A DNA stretch of 64,000 nucleotides, from assembly GCA_019925095.2 (NCBI GenBank), contig CM034392.1, positions 5,716,887 through 5,780,886 on the forward strand, in the 5' to 3' direction. How positions within the stretch are numbered: position 1 is the stretch's first letter; each line of letters opens with the position of its first letter. The position numbers were made by a program, and so were the translations under genes. Source of the stretch: Dendrolimus kikuchii. Lineage: Eukaryota; Arthropoda; Insecta; Lepidoptera; Lasiocampidae. Under the pieces are notes generated by a model that searched no databases, had not been told where the DNA came from, and saw nothing but the letters and a program-made list of their open reading frames with translations. Shown piece by piece: positions 52,601 to 61,600 of the stretch.

Positions 52601-55600
52601 CTTAAAACATACTGAAAATATTTTCTTACTTTTTTTCATCTTATATATAAAAACTCGCGTTATCCCCGCGGATTACCCGCGTTTTCACCGTGTGTATAAC
52701 GCTTGTTACTTACATAAAAACTAATTTACTTTCAATTCACAACAATAACAAAGAAACTAAGTCCATATAGTCTACACAACTGCCCTGCAGTACATAGAGG
52801 CGAGTCGTAGCCAACCTGATTTGAAGTAACACAATGAATGACATGTTGTTTATGAGAACGAAGGTTTTTGTTAGTGAATTGCGCTATTTTCGTCTATCCC
52901 ACGGAATCAAGGTTATTTATCGGAATAAAAAGTGTCCTAAGCTACGCCCCGGGATATAAGTTAGCTCTGTTTTGAGATTCATTTAAATCTGTTCAAGACA
53001 GACAGACAAAAATTCTAAAAGTTGCATTTTGGAATCTGCTGGTCCGAATTAGCCCCCCTGATGTTTTTCACATTTTTAAACGCAATGCACAATTAATTGT
53101 TGTTCGTTTGTCGGGCTAAAACGCAAAAACCGATTTTGATGAATTTTTGTATGTTGAGTGAATCCCTGGATGATGTAGATTCACAATTGGAACCGGTAGT
53201 TAACATTGAAATCGCTTTCTAAGATTTTTGTGTGTGTTTGAATAAGTCCCTCGATGGTTTAGATTCACAATTGGTCTTGGTAGGTGGCGCTGCAATCGGG
53301 TTCTTGATTTTTATTTTTAAGCTTCAGGGCAGGTCTACGTCCGCTGCGGGTCCACTAATTAATAATAAATATGATTTAAGTAATGAGACGTTTATTGAAA
53401 GTTTTAATTGAGATTTTCTATAAACACGAGAACAGACTGGGGCAGCCAAATGTGATCGACAAGTGTGTTACGAGTTACGTTTTATTTCGTCATTATCATT
53501 CTTTAGTATTATTATTCTTATATAATATGAGGATATAATTTCTAATAGGTACTAAAAGGGTTGGCTCAAAAAGGAAAAACTGTCATCTGTACCATCCACC
53601 AGCCTTCGTCAGAGTTGTACGCGATGTTCGACAAACTACTCCTAATGGCTGACGGGAGGGTTGCCTTTCTCGGATCACCCGAAGAAGCCACGGACTTCTT
53701 CAAACAGTGAGTTGCCTCAAAATTGTATGTCGGCGTAGAAAAGAGCAAGCGCATTAATAAATCATATTTTGCATTTTCGCTCCTCTTGGTTGATCGCTTA
53801 AATTTTCAGGTTGCTTGTGAGCTCTTGGTAGCGTAATGGCTAGCGGACTCGTCCTAAACTCAAACGCATGCACTACTTAGTTAGTTTTCTGATCTAATGT
53901 GCATATTGCTACAATTACCACCTGCTAACAGTGAAGGAAAACATCATGATGAAACCTTGCACATCGAAATAACCAATGCGTCATGCGTCATACCTGCTAA
54001 GCAGCCTTAGACAAGCGTGGCGCGTATTCTGTCCATTACCCTATAGTGGGAGGCCCGAGCCCAGCAGTGAAACGTTTATGGGCTGTTATTATTATTATTT
54101 TGAGTTCATCTTTGTAATACTACCTATCTTGTTTTACACATACCAGAGTCTGACTTTTCAGAAATTTGAAGACAAAAAAATGTTAATCTAACACTTATGT
54201 ATTAGTATGTTTCTAGTGACTGAAAATTCAAAACTTCAGAGTTTCTTTGAGAATAAAACTTCTATATGTTTTGCTACTAAACAGGTTAGGCGCAGCATGT
54301 CCTCCGAACTACAACCCTGCTGATCACTTCATCCAGTTGTTAGCAGGAGTACCGGGCAGGGAGGAGGCAACAAAGCATACCATCGACACTGTTTGCACTT
54401 CCTTCGCCAAATCGGAGTTGGGATGCAAGATTGCTGCAGAAGCTGAAAACGCATTGATGTATGAGGTAACCTTGTCTGCTTATATACCTAATGCGTACAT
54501 TAACCTAAAATATGTTATAAATAATAAAATGGTAAAGGCGTACCTTTACCATTTTACTGTTTATAACATATTTTAGGTTAAATCTATAACATTATCAAAT
54601 TCTAAACATGCCGTCTGTACATTGAACCTATTAAAAAAAATTAGAAGACTTTTTTTATTACATGAAGTAGGCAAACAGGCAGACGGCCCACCTGATGGAA
54701 AGTGGTTACCGTCGCCTATAGACGTTTGCAACACCAGGGATGTCGCTAACGCGTTGCCGACCTCTAAGAAATTTTATAATGCCCTTCTTAAAACCCCATA
54801 TAATAACGCAAGGGGAAAACCGGGGCGGGAAGTTCCCTCCAGATCATCGTTGTACGTGGAATACAGACTATATAAACGATGGAGAACTCTGCATTTTTTT
54901 AGATTTCTTGTCTATTTGTTTGTCTGTTCGGATTCACGTAAAAACTATTGCGCCGATTACAATTAGCTTTTCGCTGATCTACAGCTGATTCTAAGACTTA
55001 GGCTGCGCTACTTTTTATCCTGGGAATCCCGCGGGAATTTTTCTGAGAATGATTTTAAGATGGCCAAATAAAAAAATAATAATTCCAATGTGATTTATCC
55101 ACTGATCCAAAAAAATGTGTGATTTTTTTTCCGGGAATCCCGCGAGAATTTCAAGTCAAGCATGGACAAAGTGGCGGACAATTCCTAGTCAGTTATAAAT
55201 TTAATAGAAACTCATGTAGACTTTACATTTTTAATAAATCTTGTTTAAAAAATTACGATTGGCATAATAATGGTGTAAAAATTAAAGAAGAATCATTCGG
55301 TTAATTGTTTAGGTTATACTAATTTTTTGAAGTTACCTTCTTTATTGGGCGATTAGTATGCATTATTATGATTTTTAATTTCATTACTACAAGTTCATTT
55401 TCACATAAATGGACTTTAGCTTAATGTCTCTTTTTCTTCTAAGCATAAGTTGTCCGGTGGTTGGTCTGATCCGGCATGGTCGTCAACATCTTCGACTACG
55501 AGGCGACATACTCGGTCTCCATATAAGGCGTCATGGTGTGCGCAGTTCCGCGCAGTACTATGGCGATCCTGGCTGTCCGTCACCAAAGAACCTATGCTCA

Positions 55601-58600
55601 TCAAAGTTAGATTCTTACAGACTGTGGTAAGTAATAACAGCTGGTGATGAAATAAAACTAACATATCATTTCTTTAATCATTTGGCTCACAATTCCGAAT
55701 GCGTAAAACTACGCAGTTCATTGAGCAGTCACTAACTAGAGCGACGTTCTCTAATAATAAAGGCACTGATGTATAAAGGGCGCCAAAAATTTCTGCATAC
55801 AGTTGCGTGAAAGAGGTTAGCGGACTTCACTGCTTTGTATTTTAAACAACTTACCTGTATATGTTATAGTCAAACGTCGAAGTTCTGGCGCGCCTTGGTT
55901 TGATTAGTCAAACTTTTAAAACTTAATAAAATCCAATTAAATACTAAAAATAAACTAAGTTTAAATAAGTTAATATAAACTATGTAACAAATCGCTGCCA
56001 GAGAGAAGCATACCCAGAAGGCTAGCTGCGTTGCCATGCAGTGCATGTACGACAATGCTAATTCGTTGCTCTAAATACGAACCAGCCTTCTGATCACAGG
56101 TGGCATCAAAGAGTTTCTTACAAACTTTTTAAGAAACCCTTTGCCAATATTAGCCACTTTTAAATAATTAAATTTATCGAGAAGAAATTTCTTTACAGAT
56201 GGTATCAATATTGATGGGTGTAATATACTTCGGTCAGAATTTAGACCAAGACGGTGTGATGAACATCAACGGTGCAATATTCATGTTCCTCACTAACATG
56301 ACCTTCCAGAACATTTTTGCTGTTATCAATGTAAGTTTTTCGATGCATCTAATTATATAATATTAGTCTGCCATGACAAGATCTATATAAAAAAGTGTGA
56401 CAAGATTCAATCAAATTTAGCAACCTATTTACTAATGGTGTTGAAAACAGTGGTGGTCATTTCCTATCAAGTAGGTCATCGGCCCATTTGGCTGTTTTAG
56501 GAAACAAATGCGTTACAAATTTTTATATAATCTTAATTATTGACTGTCACGTTCTTACCAGAACTTGCGTCGGAACAAATCTGTGATCTGCTTTAGTATG
56601 TACATATTATGGGCAATTTGATAAATCCGGCCACTATGAATAATGACCGGTCTGTATATATAATGCCTTATCAAGTGGGCAATATAAATAAAACTGCATG
56701 ATTAATCACTTTTCTCGGTATGAATAATGATAACCTTATCTTGTGCAATATAATAAAACACACATGAACTGTAGCTTTTTGTTTAATAAACAAAAAGGTT
56801 AATGTTAGGGTATAGTTATATAGCAATTTTGTTTATTATTTGAGATATGAAGTGAATTTTGGGTGGTTATAAAACAAACCACGAAAACTAAGACGAGAGC
56901 TCCTCTTCGCTTTGTTTCTGCTTTAGCCTTCTAATTTATATTCTATATTCTAAAAATTCGGATCTGTTCATAATAAATAAGTGACATATAATTATACTCC
57001 ACCCTTAAATGAATTAAACTAACATAATTCTTATGGAAAGGTAACCCAAATTTACCACATAGTCCGGCTAGAAATACGAAAGTATTCATACAGCTCGGTC
57101 CAAGTGATAAATTGAAGTTATCTCAAACCATGATTTTTTAAATGGACCACGGGCCAGATATTATTAATATAGGCTGGCCAAAGTAATTAATTTATCAAAT
57201 TGACCAATGCTATTGGTCATTATTCATAATGACCGGTCCATATTAATAATGCCCGATTAATCAAAGTGCTCGTAACGTATATACTAGCAGATCTTGGTAA
57301 AAAATTAACTGGTTATCCTTAACTGCAATATTCATGTATGCTAAGTGTGCTCGTTTCAATCTAAATCCGGAGGAGTGACCTTATCTTTAGCTTTTTCTAA
57401 ACAGATAATTAATCGGGTTTTCTTAAATGTTAATATACTAAAAATATATTTATCTCACCCATCAATTAGGTCTTCTGCTCGGAGCTGCCAATCTTCATCC
57501 GGGAACACCATTCAGGGATGTACAGAGCGGACGTGTACTTTTTATCAAAGACACTCGCAGAAGCGCCAGTTTTTGCGACCATCCCGTTGGTGTTTACAAC
57601 TATAGCTTATTACATGATCGGTTTGAACCCTGACCCGACACGGTTCTTCATTGCTTCCGGATTGGCTGCGTTGATCACGAACGTTGCTACGTCCTTTGGT
57701 AAGTTATACTTTAATATTTTTATTGGGGATTTGTTTCTGGGAAATTGGAGAAGAGTTTCTTTCTAGCTCAGTAGTTTTGATTTCAAACAAGTTGTTCCCC
57801 GCGAATCGAAAAAACACATTAAGGTTTTTTCTGGATAATGCGATAGGATTATTAGGGGCCTGATCCACAAATTACGTCACACGATTTTCATAATTTTTTT
57901 GATCCTTCCCCCGTCTTTGTCACAGCTGGTCACATTCGTGAGATTGCTCCCTCCCTAGTGTGACATCACATATTTTGCAACTTTACATCAAGTTAGTTTT
58001 ATTTGCTCATACAGCTAAGAGTTGAAATCGTTAATGCATAGTTCAATTTTCGTATTTTAAAGATTTTGAAATGTGACGCCACGAAATTTAGGACACATTG
58101 TTTGACAAGGAGTGGGAGGGACCATTCCTGTCGACCGCACCCCCTTAACGTGTATCGACTAAAACTATATTCAATATTTTTGTTTAATGACAAAGTTAAA
58201 AAAAAATTCTACTTTGCCATACAGATGAATTAGCTTCGAGACGTTTTTGCGTTTGTTTGTATTTGTATATTTACAGGACTTCTAAACTTGAAATTTAGTA
58301 CTAAAAGTTATGTTTAATATAAATATTTATTATTTTAATATTATTATATTATATTAAGTACCTCTGCGCAGTGACGCTCGCGGACCGCGTTCGTAATACC
58401 GAAGTAAGAAAGAGAGTTGGTCTGAAAGAGAGTGTCGGGGTGAAGGTAAGGAAAGGAATGCTCCGGTGGTTCGGGCATGTCGAAAGAATGCATGATGAAA
58501 GAATGACTAAACAGATATACAATGCAAAAGTGGATGGATGCAGAAGTCGTGGAAGGCCACGACACACCTTCCATGGTCAAATTGATCGTGTACTAGCGGA

Positions 58601-61600
58601 GGGTGATGTCAGGAGCCTTAAGAACAGACGAGTGTGCAGGACAAGAGTTATGAATGTCAAAGAAGCAAGTGAGGTGTGTAAGAATGGGCCTAAATGGCGC
58701 TCTGCTGTTCGTGCCTACCCCGCAAGGGAACTGGCGTGAAGTTATGTATGTATGTATGTATGTATTAAGTACCTGCCTATAAAGATATATAAAAAGTATT
58801 AGTTTATTTATTTATGTGCTGACAGTACATACTACACACGCAAAAACGTCTCGAACCTAATTTATGTGTACATATAGGCAAAATCTTATACTAATATATA
58901 AAACTGAAGACTTTGTTTGATTGATTGAACGCGCTAATCTCAGGAAATACTGGTCTGATTTGAAAAATTATTTAATTTATCGAAGAAGGCTATATATCAT
59001 CACGCTAAGACCAATATGAGCGTAGCACTAATGAAGAATGTTTCAAAATCGGGGGGTTTTGAAAACAAATTCCACGCGGACGACGTCGCGGGCACAGGTA
59101 GTTGATTAAAAAAGAATGGGGAAGTTTATCGTACTCTAAAAACAATCCATCCGCTAATCACTTATGTAATTAATTACAACATTTACAATAGTTACAACAT
59201 TAATTTAAAATGTTGTAATTGTAAATAATAACATGTCATTAAAATAACTTATAATTAATGGCTATTAAGGAGCCAATTTATAATACGTTATTTCCGTCTT
59301 TGGTTTATGATCAAAGTATGGTGAAATCGCATGAAAAGTCGGATTCTTAGTAAAACAAATAAGTGTTGAAAGACAATAACTTGTTTGTTTTAAGTACCGA
59401 AGTGACTTCTGTATTTCCACTAAAATCAACTCGATGTTCATCTTAAGCTCGTCTTAAAATAAAATAAAATAAGTTTAGGCTTTTTGGGTGTGTATCTCTT
59501 TGTTGGACTGTTAAAGCATCTAACTTAGCTGTAGAGTACTGTAATTAAGTTATAATCTAGCTATCCGTGCAGGAACGGAGAAAGAATATAATTTCCTGCA
59601 GCCGGACGGTCTGTCGCGAGAGGCGACAAAACAACCCATAGCCAGGTGGTAGGGTATTTGCCCGCCTGAATGTCTACCACCCCTGGTCTAGAGTATGCCA
59701 CAATAACAACCTTGAAATTTGTTCCGATTCCAGTCTCCCTTAAAAGAGTAGCAGAACATTGGTAACACATTTGGCATTGCAAATGTCCATAGGCGATGGT
59801 AACCGCTTTTCATCAAGTCAGCCTGCCTATCTGCTGAACTCATGCAATAAAAAATAAAAAAATGTAACCAAGATTACAGAATAAGTCATACATGCCAAGA
59901 ACTTTGCTAAAGTCTCATGTGACTGCGGATCGAATTGGCATTCCACGTGGAAACGTGGCCAGTGTTTGGAATTGTTCCTAACAGACGACGAGTTAAGAAC
60001 GACAGATATACATATATTATTTGTAACTTTTTTCTCTCAACGTTGTTCTGGCCTAAAAAAATAAAATTTAGAACCCGATTGCTTGAACACAGACAAAAAT
60101 GTTCATTAAAATCGTTCCAGGGGTAAACCCCTCCTAAAGGAGGAGTTCAGTAACATACATACAATACGAAGAATTTAATATATATAAAGATATTTGTATT
60201 TAATTTCTAATCAAATAAAATTCATGTTTTTTATTGTTGAATATTTGAAACAAATATCTTTATCGTATGTATAAAAAGAAGTCAATCCAGTACATGGCCA
60301 ATAAATTGTTTTGAATTTATAATATAAACTTTATGAATACATTGCACGTCTCTTCAAACAGTTGCGAAGCAAAATGTGCGTTCAAAGATTAATTATCTCT
60401 GTAAATAAAGACCGATTATCTCTGCTAACTCCTATGAGACACAGGCGCGATAGAATGTATTTTTATATACGCAACTTTCAATGTCTTAAAGCACAAAATG
60501 GTGAATGTTGCAATAATAAGGTTTGTAAGGTATTTAAATATGAGCGAGTCGTATCAGGGTCTTAAATTATTAGGTAAGTTTATTAAGAGTATTTAACATT
60601 GATATTTTAACTATGTAAAAAATAAAGGGCCATGTCGTTCACGGTTTAGACGTATTTCTATTTGATATAACAACCGGTTTCAGATTACAATCACGCAACC
60701 GATATTCATACAACCTTAAGGTGTCAGTGTCAACTTTTTATGAGCCCTTCAAAAAGCGATTAGAATGTTTATTAATTCAACATAGCCTAATTAACACAAA
60801 CTCATGTTGTTGTTATTTTTGACGGCCTCTGTGATTGAGCGGACTAAGCCTTTGCTGGTCTAGATCACAAAAATGCCGAGGCTCTGGGTACTAATCCCGT
60901 TCAGTATATTTTATAAACAAACTTTCCAATATTTACTATGGACTGGATTTCTGGGCGAGCCCAGACTGCAGTTAGCTTAAACAAAGAACATAACAATATA
61001 CAGGTGAATTTTTCAAGTGGGCCATCAGGACCAAGTTCTAAACTATACTAAAATACCGACAAAATTCAAGAGTCTCGAGGCCGATTTTGACGAAAGCTGA
61101 AATGATATTTTTAGACTAGCTTCTGCCCGTGATTTCGTCCGCGTGGAAAGTTTTTTTAACTGTCCCACAGGAACTTTAATTTTTCGGGATCAAAAGTATT
61201 CTATATGTTGACCAGGGATATAAGCTACCACCATACAAAATTTCATTTAAATCGGTCCAGTCGTGTCGGAGATTAGCCCGTACAAACAGACAAACAGGGA
61301 AACAAAACATTTGAAAAAATCTAAATTCGTTCTATTTCACTTCTTATATCCCCCTCGGTTCTTACCATTTTTTTTTTCATTGTAAATTCGATCTCTTCAG
61401 TTTTATCATATGTATAGATTTTTGAAAAATCAATTAACCTTGTCAGAAATCTTATCAGCTGATTTTGAAAATATAAACACAACGAAAATATAATAATACT
61501 ACTTTATTTTTTCTCTAAATCGGTCTCAAGACTCATTTGAGTATTTTTCGATATTTAGCATAGTTTAGTATTTGGCCCTGAGCCCAGTCGAAAAATTCAT

